DNA of 64,000 nt from an uncultured Anaerolineae bacterium (GCA_937943625.1 CALEAD010000032.1:62001-126000), one strand, 5' to 3'; shown: positions 25,344-34,176, numbered from the stretch's first letter. Numbers and translations are program-made. The notes: generated by a model from the sequence alone, not told the origin.

Positions 25344-25478
25344 GGCGTGGTTCACGCGCTCTGGAAACGGCGCCTTACAATGTTCTGACTGCCGACCGCA
25401 GACCGCAACATTGGAGAGACATGGCGGTCTGCGGTCGGTGGTCGGCGGTCAAATTGTAAAGATCGCTTGAACCATGCC
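25344..25478. mobile_element. MITE-like element, 135 bp, with 8-bp target duplication
   Basis: Terminal inverted motifs GGCGTGGTTC (25344-25353) and GAACCATGCC (25469-25478) agree at nine of ten positions. Inside, TTACAAT and GACTGCCGACCGCAGACCGC face GCGGTCTGCGGTCGGTGG and TTGTAA around a core ACATTGGAGAGACATG. The element is bracketed exactly by CAACATTA at 25336-25343 and 25479-25486, an 8-bp direct repeat. The right copy contains the stop codon of the DUF190-CBS gene. It encodes no transposase, so it would have been moved in trans. Confidence 0.8.
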
Positions 25479-25483
25479 CAACA

Positions 25484-26764
25484 TTACAAAAGCCCGCGCA
25501 GTAGACTGGCGCGCCCCAGCAGGCCCAGCAAACGGCCGTTTTCATCTACGACCGGCAGGCGCTTGATCCCGTGTTGTACCATCAGGTGCAGCGCCTTAGC
25601 GGGTGTGGCCGTCAGCGGAATGGTAATTACTGGTGTGCTCATCAGGTCGGCGGCCGTTTCTGTGGCTGCCAACAAGGGAGCGGGTTCCGTGGGCGTCGCG
25701 TTGCCCATCAGGCGGCGCAGGCGCGCCAGAAGGCCAGGGTGTGCCGCCTGCTGGCTGCGCCGCAGCAAATCTCCATCGCTGATGATGCCCAAAACATGTC
25801 GCTCTGCGTCTATCACCACGGCGCGGCGGCGCAGGTCGTGCTCCAATGCCTGAATGACCTCTTCGAGCGTGGCCTGGGGCAGAACGGTTGGCACATCGCG
25901 GTACATCAGTTCGGCGATGGATGCGCCTTTGCTTAGGGGTTTGGCCGCGGCGCCAACGGCCGTTTCTATGGCTGGTTGGTGGTATTCAACGGCGCGCAAA
26001 ATGTCTATGCGACTGATCCACCCTGTCAGGCGGTCGTCATCATCCACCACCGGCAGCCGTTTGAGCTGATGCGTCACCATTTGCTGCACCGCCTGACGCA
26101 GGCTGGCGTTGGCAGAAATGGCAATCACAGGGGAACTCATGAGGGAAACGGCCGTTGTGCTTTGCTTGCGCAAGGCAGCCAGCTGCGCCTGCCAAGCCTG
26201 CGCAGGCATTTCTGTCTGCCAATCTAGCCGTGCAGCCAGTCCGGCGCGGCGCAGCAGGTCGCCATCAGTGATAATGCCCTGGAGACGGCCGTTGCCATCC
26301 ACTACCGGCAGGCTGCGATACCCCTCTTGCAGCAACAGCGTTACTACGTCTGCTACTGGCGTCTCTGGTGCAATCGTTACCACTTCAGCACGCATCACGT
26401 CGCGCACCGGCTGCGCCAGCGGATCAGGGCGACGACCAGGGGCATATTGCACCACGTCCACCTCTTCCACTGTAATCAGGCCCGCATCTACCATTTGCCG
26501 TACCTGCGGTAGCAGCCGCTCGACCAGGCGCGGCTGGTCTACCCACTCCAGGCGGATAGGCAGGTCCACAGAGAGGTCCAGAATGGTGGCGGTATGAATG
26601 CGGCTGTGCGCGCCAAATCCGGCCAGCCCGCGCGTGACGGTTGCGCCGGCGGCCCCCTCCTGTTTCAAGAATTGTAGCAACGCCATATACAGCGGTTTGC
26701 CCTGATAGCGGTCGCTTTCGCCAATATAAATGTTTACACGCACAGCTTTGCCTTGTAGCTGCAT
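25484..26764 (-). CDS. DUF190 domain fused to four CBS domains
   Basis: A 426-residue soluble protein. A DUF190 module (residues 1-105; VRVNIYIGESDRYQGKPLYMALLQFLK...GATVTRGLAGFG) is PII-like in fold. Four CBS repeats follow (about 120-425) as two Bateman pairs, each with a PVVD-x-x-GRL-x-G core. CBS pairs bind adenosine nucleotides, so the protein probably senses energy or ligand state. DUF190 proteins are regular neighbours of CrcB fluoride channels, as here, where crcB ends two bases upstream. The transposed element at 25344 abuts its stop codon. Confidence 0.88.
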   Translation of the reverse strand: MQLQGKAVRVNIYIGESDRYQGKPLYMALLQFLKQEGAAGATVTRGLAGFGAHSRIHTATILDLSVDLPIRLEWVDQPRLVERLLPQVRQMVDAGLITVEEVDVVQYAPGRRPDPLAQPVRDVMRAEVVTIAPETPVADVVTLLLQEGYRSLPVVDGNGRLQGIITDGDLLRRAGLAARLDWQTEMPAQAWQAQLAALRKQSTTAVSLMSSPVIAISANASLRQAVQQMVTHQLKRLPVVDDDDRLTGWISRIDILRAVEYHQPAIETAVGAAAKPLSKGASIAELMYRDVPTVLPQATLEEVIQALEHDLRRRAVVIDAERHVLGIISDGDLLRRSQQAAHPGLLARLRRLMGNATPTEPAPLLAATETAADLMSTPVITIPLTATPAKALHLMVQHGIKRLPVVDENGRLLGLLGRASLLRGLL

Positions 26765-26766
26765 GG

Positions 26767-27153
26767 TTACCCTCCACGAGAGAGCCAGCGCGCCAGCGCC
26801 ACCCCCAGGAAAACGGCCGTTAACCCCGCCAGATTATTCGCGACAATGTTCAGCAGGCTGCGCCACAGGCCAGCCTCGCGCCATAGCGTCAGGCTCTCTA
26901 CGGCATAAGAAGAAAAGGTGGTAAAAGAACCCAAAAAGCCAACCGCCAGCAGCAGTCGCGCCTCTGGCGAGAGCGCCAGTTGCTCGGTGCCCAGCGTCAG
27001 CAAAAAGCCCAGGACAAAACTGCCGCTAATGTTGACAATGAGCGTGCCATAGGGAAAATCGGCGCCCAGGCGGTTACCGGCCCACAGGCCAATCAGATAG
27101 CGGGCATTGGCCCCCAGCGCCGCGCCCAGGGCAACGAGCAAATAGCGGTTCAT
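26767..27153 (-). CDS. crcB: Fluoride ion channel CrcB/Fluc
   Basis: A 128-residue four-helix membrane protein of the Fluc family, which forms dual-topology dimers exporting F-. The motif GTLIVNISGSFVLGF (residues 37-51) holds the conserved Asn, and VGFLGSFTTFSSYAVE (71-86) is the Phe-box/Thr region. It overlaps the upstream MutS-like gene by four bases (27150-27153), and DUF190-CBS follows after two bases. It belongs to the run of minus-strand genes behind the fluoride riboswitch near 34240. Confidence 0.95.
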   Translation of the reverse strand: MNRYLLVALGAALGANARYLIGLWAGNRLGADFPYGTLIVNISGSFVLGFLLTLGTEQLALSPEARLLLAVGFLGSFTTFSSYAVESLTLWREAGLWRSLLNIVANNLAGLTAVFLGVALARWLSRGG

Positions 27154-28676
27154 AGTGTGTGCAGCTTCGGCAAGTCAATAATTGGTTGGCCAAACAGGTT
27201 GCGGTACAAATCTATGCCGTAGCTCGTTTTCAGCGGCGCGCCCGGGATAATGCGAAAGGTGCGCTCACCATCTGCCTGCCGTTCGGCACGCAAAAACAGC
27301 ACGTTGGGCAGTTGTTGCGCGTAAAACCCATGCGCCAGTTCATATAGATGGGTGACGAAGAAAATTTTAATCCGTTTTTGCAAGAGCGCACGCACAATCT
27401 GGCGGCCAATTTCTGAGCCTTCACGTTCATTGGTGGTGGCAAAAGACTCGTTGAAAAGCAGCAAGGCGTGAGGCGTAATGGCGTCTATGATGTCGCTCAT
27501 GCGTGCCAGTTCCTCGTCCAGTTTACCGCTGGTCATGCTGGCGTCTTCTTCGCGCCTAAAGTGGGTGAAAACGGCCGTGCACACATTGGCGCTAAACTCC
27601 ACGGCAGGCACAAACATGCCGGCCTGCATCATCAACTGCGCCACGCCGATGCTGCGCAAGAAGGTAGATTTCCCTCCTTGATTGGCCCCTGTGATCATCA
27701 CCATTTCTTTGTCATCAGCCGCACCATTGTTGCCGACAATACACTGCTGGATTGTTAGTGCCAGGCAAACGTCGTATAGCCCGCGATAAAAATGGCGGCG
27801 CTCAGCGGCGGCGACCGGTGTGGGAAAGATGTAGGGCGCGTCCATCTGTGCCAGTGTTTCCGCCAGGTTCAGGCAGCCCATGAAAAAAGCCAGTTCCACG
27901 CGCAGCATCTTGAAAAAGTTGTCTATGTGGTCAGCAGATTGGGCGACGGCGTTGGCAACCAGGTTAATGCCCTGGTTTTTTAGGTCGCTCACGGCGCGCG
28001 CGCCATGATCGTCGCGGGGATGAATGCGAAAGCTGTAGATTGGCTCTTTGGGCGAGAGCAGGCGCTCTAGCCAGCTTTGCTCGTTGGTGTGGGGCTTGCG
28101 CAGCACGTAATCCCGGCCTTCGTTACCCGGCCCCAGCGCCGCGCTGATCAGGACGCCATCGCGGAACTGGAGCGCTTTGAGATGATCCTGTACAGTGGCA
28201 AAGTAATCGTCGTTTAGCTCGGCCTGGATCATGGCGAAAAAGCGCTTGAAACCCACCGAGGTAAATCGCGCAGCGTGCGTGTCGCTAAGCTGCTTGAGCT
28301 TTTGTAGCAATTGCATGAACATTTGCAGCATTTCCAGGGCGCTGCTGAGAATGCCGCTGGGGTAGCTGCTGTAGATGCCCATCCAGCCACGCTGTTTGTT
28401 TTTTTGCGCCTCGATGGGAATCTGGTACAGCTCGCGCACAACGGCCGTGTTTTGCAGGCAATCTTGCAAAATCTGTTGGCGGTACTGGATGGTGTCGAGA
28501 TCGGTTGTGCTGCCAAGCAGAACCTTTTGTACGACTTCCAAAATCAAGGTATCGCCACGCGCCATAGCCTGGAAGAGTGTGTTTAGCGCCAGGTCTTGTG
28601 TGAGCGCCTGATGGTGTGGTGGCAACGGCCGTTGCAGGTCAAAATCCTGCTGCGGGTAGAGCAGAAACGCTTTCAT
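27150..28676 (-). CDS. MutS-like ATPase (first paralogue next to crcB)
   Basis: A 508-residue protein with only the helical lever/clamp (about 30-310) and C-terminal ABC-type ATPase of MutS; the mismatch-recognition domain is missing. Walker A GANQGGKST is at 330-338 (usually GPNMGGKST). The Walker B region reads LLLFNESFATTNEREGSEIG, with Asn-Glu in place of the usual Asp-Glu. It is unlikely to bind mismatches directly and is closer to MutS-like ATPases of unknown role. It overlaps both neighbours by four bases, so translational coupling with crcB is likely. Confidence 0.88.
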   Translation of the reverse strand: MKAFLLYPQQDFDLQRPLPPHHQALTQDLALNTLFQAMARGDTLILEVVQKVLLGSTTDLDTIQYRQQILQDCLQNTAVVRELYQIPIEAQKNKQRGWMGIYSSYPSGILSSALEMLQMFMQLLQKLKQLSDTHAARFTSVGFKRFFAMIQAELNDDYFATVQDHLKALQFRDGVLISAALGPGNEGRDYVLRKPHTNEQSWLERLLSPKEPIYSFRIHPRDDHGARAVSDLKNQGINLVANAVAQSADHIDNFFKMLRVELAFFMGCLNLAETLAQMDAPYIFPTPVAAAERRHFYRGLYDVCLALTIQQCIVGNNGAADDKEMVMITGANQGGKSTFLRSIGVAQLMMQAGMFVPAVEFSANVCTAVFTHFRREEDASMTSGKLDEELARMSDIIDAITPHALLLFNESFATTNEREGSEIGRQIVRALLQKRIKIFFVTHLYELAHGFYAQQLPNVLFLRAERQADGERTFRIIPGAPLKTSYGIDLYRNLFGQPIIDLPKLHTL

Positions 28677-30208
28677 GAGGGAATTCGCTCCAGGATGCGC
28701 TGATACATCAGGCCGTGCTTTTCTGCAATAGACATCGCATAAGCCAGTCCATCTGCCGGCTGGCGCACAATTTTATAGGTGCGCTCCGCCGGGTTGTGGG
28801 GCACAACGGTGCTGACCATGCTCACCGTTTGCGGCCCGGCCGAAGCCAGCTCATCAATAAACGTCACCCACACGCACAGCAAGTCCAGGGCAATCACGCG
28901 CGCCTCTATCTGCTGACTGAGGAACAGTGCATCTTGCAGTGTCGTTGAGGCGAAGATTTCATTCAAAATTAAAAGGCTATCTGGCGTGGCCTGGGCCAGA
29001 ATGTCGTATATACGCACCAGGTCATCTTGCAGTTTGCTGCGCAAATTGCTCAGCGCCTCTTCGCGCTCAAAGTGGGTGAAAAGCTGGTCGTAGAGGAAAA
29101 GCTGCGCCTGGCGGCCGGGTACCGGGCACCCCAGGCGCGCCAGGTAATGAAGCTGGCCAATCATGCGGGCAAAGGTGGTTTTGCCACCTTGGTTGGGGCC
29201 AGTGATCACCAGAATACGCTCGGCCCCTTGCAGGTAAAAGTCGTTTGTAACTACAGTGTTACCTTCGTCTACGCGCTTGCTGGCCAGCGCCAGGTCAAAC
29301 GCGGCGGTGGCGTGAATGGCTTTATGCTGTGAGGACAGGGTGGGTGTGCAAAACGACAACCCGGCCCACTTGAGCGGGGCGATGTAGGCCAAATAGGCAA
29401 GATAGAACTGGATTTCGCGGTCGAACTGGCAAATGGTTTCGTCTTGAAAACGGCCGTGTTGGGCGCAGAACGCTTCTAACTGGGCAAAAACGGGCGGGAA
29501 CAGGTTGACAACCAGCTTTAGAATGTGCGCCTCAATGTGATTCATGCCGGAACCGATTGCCAGCTTCACCCGGTAATCTTTGACCGCCCCTTGCTGGAAT
29601 CGGGCAAAGGTTTGCGTGATCTCCGCGCTATAATCGCTCTCGTCGGCATAGCCACGCACCTTGACCGTGTCGCCATTGAGAATGAGGCAATATCGTACCG
29701 TTTCTAGCGCCGCCTTTACCGCTTTTGCGTCTGTCATAAGCTTCACAAAGGGGTCAGAACGGCCGTAATCATGCAGATATGTCTGCATGGCACGCAAGCC
29801 GCGTGAGCGCAGCGTTGCCTGGTTCAGGCCATCGCGCAAAATGGTCACCGCTTCACAGTAGGTCAGAACCGCCTCTAGAAACCAGCCTTCTTTGTGCTGC
29901 TTATAGTACAACTTTTCCAGCAGTCCCAGGTAGCTACGTGCGCGGCTCATCTTTTGCGCAAACTGCTCGATTACGGCCGTGAGCGCCTTATCTTCCAGTT
30001 CTTGCATCACCTCCTGGCGGTAGAGAATGGCGTCCAGGTCTGAGAGCGGCGCGTAAAAGAAGGGGGTCAGATTGTATGCCTGCCTGGTGGCCGTAATCTC
30101 TGCAATCACCTGATCCAGATTCAGGTCGGCAAAACAGGCCGGGGCCAGCGCCGCCTCTGCGGCCGCGTGCGCGGCGGCGCTGGTAAACAGAATACTTAGC
30201 CAGGTCAT
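28673..30208 (-). CDS. MutS-like ATPase (second paralogue)
   Basis: A 511-residue protein with the same architecture as its downstream neighbour: helical region about 20-310, Walker A GPNQGGKTT at 337-345, and Walker B-like LLILNEIFASTTLQDA again with Asn-Glu. Both lack the mismatch-recognition domain, so the pair may form a heterodimer in the way MutS subunits do (inference). It starts four bases after the MFS gene stop and overlaps the next MutS-like start by four bases. Confidence 0.87.
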   Translation of the reverse strand: MTWLSILFTSAAAHAAAEAALAPACFADLNLDQVIAEITATRQAYNLTPFFYAPLSDLDAILYRQEVMQELEDKALTAVIEQFAQKMSRARSYLGLLEKLYYKQHKEGWFLEAVLTYCEAVTILRDGLNQATLRSRGLRAMQTYLHDYGRSDPFVKLMTDAKAVKAALETVRYCLILNGDTVKVRGYADESDYSAEITQTFARFQQGAVKDYRVKLAIGSGMNHIEAHILKLVVNLFPPVFAQLEAFCAQHGRFQDETICQFDREIQFYLAYLAYIAPLKWAGLSFCTPTLSSQHKAIHATAAFDLALASKRVDEGNTVVTNDFYLQGAERILVITGPNQGGKTTFARMIGQLHYLARLGCPVPGRQAQLFLYDQLFTHFEREEALSNLRSKLQDDLVRIYDILAQATPDSLLILNEIFASTTLQDALFLSQQIEARVIALDLLCVWVTFIDELASAGPQTVSMVSTVVPHNPAERTYKIVRQPADGLAYAMSIAEKHGLMYQRILERIPS

Positions 30209-30212
30209 GGTG

Positions 30213-31361
30213 TCACTTTTGCGTTGTCAGGCGGTAAAGCAAGGGCACGGCCAGCAGTTGGCTGACTACAGAGAAGGCAATCAGGGCGGGTAGATTGGCA
30301 TACAGCAAACCCATCAGCGCACTGCCGACAAACCAGGCCAGCCCATAGCCACTGTTGAACAGCCCATACGCCGAGGCGCGCCGCTGGCGCGGCACCATGC
30401 CGGCAATGGCAGCGCGCATGACCGACTCTTGCGCCCCCATGCTGATGCCCCACAGCACCATGCCTGCCAGCGCCGCGCCAAAGCTATTGCTAAAGACCAG
30501 CGGCGCAAAGCCAGCCGAAATCAGCGCTGCGGCCAATAACACGTGCAGCCCATAGCGATCAAACAAACGGCCGAATAGCAGCGCCGCCAGCGCGTCTATC
30601 CCCATGGCAATGGCGTAAAAAATCGGTATCCACGCTTCTGGCACATTGCCTGTTTTGGCGAAGTGAAAGGCAATCAGGGGAAAGTCGGCAAACCCGGCCG
30701 CCAGCAGGGCCACGCCGGCCAGGTACAGCCAGAAGATGCGGGGCAGGCCACGCGTTTGCACATCTCCTTTGGCTGCTTCTAGCTCTTGCGGGCGCGGGTA
30801 GAGCCAGCGCGCCGTGATCAGCACACTTAGGGCCAGCAAGGTGGGTAGCAGCAACGCGGCAAAGCCCGCCTGATAGCTGCCGCGCCAGGCAAACACAACA
30901 GCAACAATGAGCGGACCTGTCATCGCGCCGATCTGGTCCATGGCTTCGTGCAGACCAAAGCCCCAACCCCGCCCCACCTCTTTGGTGGCGTGGGAGAGCA
31001 TGGCGTCACGCGCAGGCGTGCGCAACGCCTTGCCGACGCGCTCGGTAATCATCAGAGCGGCGGCAATTTCCCAACGGCCAGCCAGCGCCAGCAGGGGTAT
31101 GGCCAACAGGTTCAGGCTGTACCCCACCAGGGTAAAGGCCCAGTAGCGGCCGGTGCGGTCGCTAAGGTAACCGGAGAGCAGGCGCAGGCTGTAACCAATC
31201 AGTTCGCCAAACCCGGCAACGAAGCCCACAGCCGTGGCGCTGGCTCCCAGCAGTGCCAGATAGGGGCCGGTGATGCTGCGTGCCCCTTCGTAAGTCATGT
31301 CGCTGAGCAGGCTGATGATACCTAATAAGATAACAAAACGAATAGCTATTTTCTTGTTCAT
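30213..31361 (-). CDS. Major facilitator superfamily transporter
   Basis: A 382-residue permease with about twelve membrane segments. The MFS loop 2-3 motif is GYLSDRTGRYWAF (residues about 63-75). A second-half equivalent is LFGRLFDRYGLHVL. The segment GARSITGPYLALLG with TERVGKALRTPARDAML is typical of a subgroup near multidrug or unknown-substrate exporters. The gene lies between a dynamin-like GTPase (27-base gap) and the MutS-like pair (four-base gap), within the riboswitch-led group. Confidence 0.85.
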   Translation of the reverse strand: MNKKIAIRFVILLGIISLLSDMTYEGARSITGPYLALLGASATAVGFVAGFGELIGYSLRLLSGYLSDRTGRYWAFTLVGYSLNLLAIPLLALAGRWEIAAALMITERVGKALRTPARDAMLSHATKEVGRGWGFGLHEAMDQIGAMTGPLIVAVVFAWRGSYQAGFAALLLPTLLALSVLITARWLYPRPQELEAAKGDVQTRGLPRIFWLYLAGVALLAAGFADFPLIAFHFAKTGNVPEAWIPIFYAIAMGIDALAALLFGRLFDRYGLHVLLAAALISAGFAPLVFSNSFGAALAGMVLWGISMGAQESVMRAAIAGMVPRQRRASAYGLFNSGYGLAWFVGSALMGLLYANLPALIAFSVVSQLLAVPLLYRLTTQK

Positions 31362-31388
31362 GGGAGACTTTTTCTCGCTTGTATCTGT

Positions 31389-33125
31389 TTATGCTTCACG
31401 GGTTGCCAATTCCTGAATCATTGTGTCAATTGTTTCTGCTAACTGGTCTAATCTGGCCAGATTGGCGGCGCTGGCGGCCGATTGTTGCGCGCGCTGGGCA
31501 ACGGTCGTTTCTAATACCTGTGCTGTTGCCTCAATTGTTTCTTGCCAGCGGGCGTCCAGGTGTGCCTGAAACTGGCGCATTACCTGTTCTGTATTTTGTA
31601 CCACCGCCCAGCGCAGGTTTTCCGTGTTGCGCAGGGCCAATCGCTGTGCCAACAGCCGTAAACGATTCAGGATACGCTCACGCCTTTTGGCGGCTGGCAG
31701 TAACCGCTCCCACAGACCAGGGCTGGCCGCCAACCCCAGCCCGCCCATCAGCGCCGAATGCACCCAGTATGGGGTGCGCATCCGCGTGGGTGGCTCATCG
31801 GGGTGCAGCGGCGCAAACGTAAAGGCAAACAGGTCGGCAGCCAGGTGGCGCAGCTCATGCACCAGTGCGTCTGCCTGATTGGCGTATGTAGTCAGCAAGG
31901 CGGTCAGCTCTGCCTGAATGCCCTGGCTGAAGGGCTGGTACTGCGTGCCAAAAAAGGCTTCGACCTCCTCTCCCAGGCGTCGCTGGGCGGCTGTTTCTGC
32001 TTCATCCAGGTTGGCAGCCGTGCATATGAAATCGGCAACGGCCGTGATAAATACCCCTTCTGCCTCTACGCGCAGCGCCGCTGCCTGCTGATTGATGCGC
32101 GCCAGAAAGCGCTTATGGTCCCCTTGCAGCATATCGGCTGCCTGCTGTCGCTGGCGGCGCGCCAGCAGCAGTGCCTGCTGAAAAGCATTGTGCTTCTCCT
32201 GAAGCTCTGCCAGTGGCATTGTCAGCGCGCGGCGTTCTGTTTGCAGCAACTGTTGTGCCATCGTCAGCACATTGGCCGCTTTGTCTCTAATGGCGCTGTG
32301 CAGCGTGGCCTGTTTTTCCGCCTGTACGAACTGTTCCAGCCTTTCCTCAACTGCGCCCAGGCCGCTGGCAGCCCAGCCCGCGTTATCCTGGCGCACTCTG
32401 GCCTCTAGCGCCAGCCGCGCCGACACGGGAAAAATTTGTAAGTCGCCATCCTCGATGCCTGCCTGCCGCAGCGTGGCCTGCAAAAAGTGTAGCGCCTCCG
32501 CCTGCTCAGGCGGTGTCAGATAATCCACCTTGTTTAACAAGAAGAAGAGTCGCCGCGCGCGTTGTCGTACAGCCCGCAGAAATTCCAGCTCAACGGCCGT
32601 TAGCGGGGGGTCGGCCGAAACCAAAAACAAGGCGGCATCCACCTCACTAAGAAAAGCCAGGGTGGTTTCGGTGTTGTGTGCCAGGGTGGAGCCAATGCCG
32701 GGTGTATCAATCAGCACAACGCCACGTGCCAGCAGCGGGGCAGGGTGCTGCACCTCCACACGCGCGACGCCTCGCTCGTTGTGTGGGTTGGCTGCTTCGG
32801 TGATGTAATCGGCCAGTTGCGCCAGCGTGACCGGCTGTTCTGTGCCATCGCCAAAGTGGATGCGTGCCTGGCGCGTAGGGCCATAGGCAATCAGGGCAGG
32901 AATGGCGGTGACGGGCACGACCCCCATGGGCAGCAGCGGCTCGCCCAGCAGGGCGTTGAGCAGGGTGCTTTTGCCGCGCTTGAACTGCCCCAACACGACC
33001 AGGTGAAAATGCCCGGTTTCCAGGCGCTGCTGTAATTCCGCCAGGCGTGTGGTCAGGGGCTGCGTAGCAGGGTGGTGGCTCAGGTGTTCAATGGCACGTT
33101 GTAAGCTATCGGCTAACGCATTCAT
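31389..33125 (-). CDS. Bacterial dynamin-like GTPase
   Basis: A 578-residue dynamin-family protein. G1 is GQFKRGKS (46-53), the G2 Thr is in VVPVTAIPALI, G3 is IDTPGIGS and G4 is LNKVDYL. Long helices with coiled-coil character follow (about 260-430). A short hydrophobic stretch near YWVHSALMGGLGLAASPGLW (about 455-475) may be a paddle-like membrane contact, and further helices reach the C-terminus. Such proteins bind and remodel membranes. It overlaps the upstream Zn-ribbon/HEAT gene by four bases. Confidence 0.88.
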   Translation of the reverse strand: MNALADSLQRAIEHLSHHPATQPLTTRLAELQQRLETGHFHLVVLGQFKRGKSTLLNALLGEPLLPMGVVPVTAIPALIAYGPTRQARIHFGDGTEQPVTLAQLADYITEAANPHNERGVARVEVQHPAPLLARGVVLIDTPGIGSTLAHNTETTLAFLSEVDAALFLVSADPPLTAVELEFLRAVRQRARRLFFLLNKVDYLTPPEQAEALHFLQATLRQAGIEDGDLQIFPVSARLALEARVRQDNAGWAASGLGAVEERLEQFVQAEKQATLHSAIRDKAANVLTMAQQLLQTERRALTMPLAELQEKHNAFQQALLLARRQRQQAADMLQGDHKRFLARINQQAAALRVEAEGVFITAVADFICTAANLDEAETAAQRRLGEEVEAFFGTQYQPFSQGIQAELTALLTTYANQADALVHELRHLAADLFAFTFAPLHPDEPPTRMRTPYWVHSALMGGLGLAASPGLWERLLPAAKRRERILNRLRLLAQRLALRNTENLRWAVVQNTEQVMRQFQAHLDARWQETIEATAQVLETTVAQRAQQSAASAANLARLDQLAETIDTMIQELATREA

Positions 33126-33625
33126 GGGTAGGTCTCGGTAGGAATTTGGTGAAGGCTGGCCTGTGCCGCGGCAACGACGCGACGCAGCAGGCGGGGCGCC
33201 ATGGGCAGGGCTGCAGCAGCGGCCAGGGCTTGTTGTGCAGCGACTGTGCCAATGGCGGCCAGGGCTTCGGTGGCGGCCAGGCGGGGCGGCAACGGCCGTT
33301 CACTGTCCAGCAGCAGCGCCGCCAATCCCGGCACGGCTTGCGGCGCGCCAATGAGGCCCAGGGTTTGGGCAACGGCCGTTGTCACATCCATACTATCCGG
33401 TTTGCGCGCCAGGCGCACCAACAGCGGCGCGACCGCACGCTCCTCACGCAGGCGACCCAGCACCTCTGCGGCAATCACGGCGCGCGTCGGTTCTGGATGC
33501 TCAATGGCGTCTATCAGCCGTTCCACGAACCCCTTATCCGGCTCATGCAGCGATGCGCCACAGGTGGTGCAGGCGCTGGCCTCATACGCATTTTCTGCCC
33601 AGCAGGCAGGACAGTAGCGGATCAT
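33122..33625 (-). CDS. Zinc-ribbon protein with HEAT-like repeats
   Basis: A 167-residue protein. The N-terminal ribbon CPACWAENAYEASACTTCG has four Cys in two C-x2-C pairs (residues about 4-22). Four HEAT/PBS-like helical repeats follow (AVIAAEVLGRLREERAVAPLL, TAVAQTLGLIGAPQAVPGLA and so on). It probably mediates protein contacts. I start at ATG 33625, where the ribbon begins and AAGGTG is eight bases upstream; the longer frame from 33763 has no support. The ATGA overlap with the dynamin-like gene suggests the two products work together. Confidence 0.75.
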   Translation of the reverse strand: MIRYCPACWAENAYEASACTTCGASLHEPDKGFVERLIDAIEHPEPTRAVIAAEVLGRLREERAVAPLLVRLARKPDSMDVTTAVAQTLGLIGAPQAVPGLAALLLDSERPLPPRLAATEALAAIGTVAAQQALAAAAALPMAPRLLRRVVAAAQASLHQIPTETYP

Positions 33626-33673
33626 CAGTTTACACCTTATAACTGGACATTGGCGTTTTTGCTGGCGGCCCGT

Positions 33674-33700
33674 GTAGCGCGATTTGAAAAATCGCGTTAC
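33674..33700. repeat. CGCGATTT hairpin
   Basis: GTAGCGCGATTT (33674-33685) and AAATCGCGTTAC (33689-33700) form a near-perfect 12-bp stem with a three-base loop. There is no T tract on the minus strand, so it is unlikely to stop transcription of the operon. Confidence 0.6.
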
Positions 33701-33738
33701 GGTGCCAGAGTTCAGCGCAAATTTCGCCAGACTCCAGC

Positions 33739-34077
33739 TTATAACTTGCTCTTTGTCGCCCAAAATGTCCGTTCATCGTAGTTAAATTTCGCCAGCTCCG
33801 CCTGCCGTTGCGCCTGGCTGTCGTGGGCGGCCTGCGGGCGCACTCTGGCCACAACCGGCGCGTACAAAGAGGTGGAATTCGTTTTGCGCCGTATCCCCAC
33901 AATGGCCGGGGCGAAAATGAGGTAAGGGAAGGGCTGCACCTCGGCCAGCAGCGAACGGTAGGGCTGCTGGAAGGGTTGGGGGATGGCCTCAACACGTTCA
34001 ATGAGCTGGGGCCAGCCGGCCATTGAGCGGTGTGTGCCACCCAAAACGATGCTTTGCTTGTTAGACTCTGATACCAT
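33739..34077 (-). CDS. Unknown 112-residue protein, first gene after the fluoride riboswitch
   Basis: A 112-residue protein without recognised domain. The central segment QPFPYLIFAPAIVGIRRKTNSTSLY (about 48-72) looks like a conserved core with a hydrophobic strand or helix. The C-terminal third is rich in Ala, Gln and charged residues and could come from an altered or truncated end. The Shine-Dalgarno is weak (GAGGAC too far upstream). It is the first reading frame after the riboswitch terminator, 121 bases downstream. It may be a genuine small gene or the remnant of a longer one. Confidence 0.5.
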   Translation of the reverse strand: MVSESNKQSIVLGGTHRSMAGWPQLIERVEAIPQPFQQPYRSLLAEVQPFPYLIFAPAIVGIRRKTNSTSLYAPVVARVRPQAAHDSQAQRQAELAKFNYDERTFWATKSKL

Positions 34078-34119
34078 TTTTTAGCTCTGTCCTCGCCTTA
34101 CCAGGCGTAATTGTCAGCC

Positions 34120-34176
34120 GGGTCAGTCGTCGGCGGTTAGCAGTCGGCGGGCAGCAGTCAGCAGTCGGCGGTCATT
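34120..34176. repeat. GCGGTC-type repeat between riboswitch and first operon gene
   Basis: Repeated GTCGGCGGTTAGCAGTCGGCGG and CAGTCAGCAGTCGG units end in GGCGGTCATTTTCAAG. They sit in the leader between the riboswitch terminator and the 112-residue gene. Confidence 0.6.

Noticed and set aside
33630-34040. 136-codon minus-strand frame overlapping the 112-aa gene
   Set aside because: Pro/Arg/Ser-rich out-of-frame sequence; the 33739-34077 frame has a more protein-like core.
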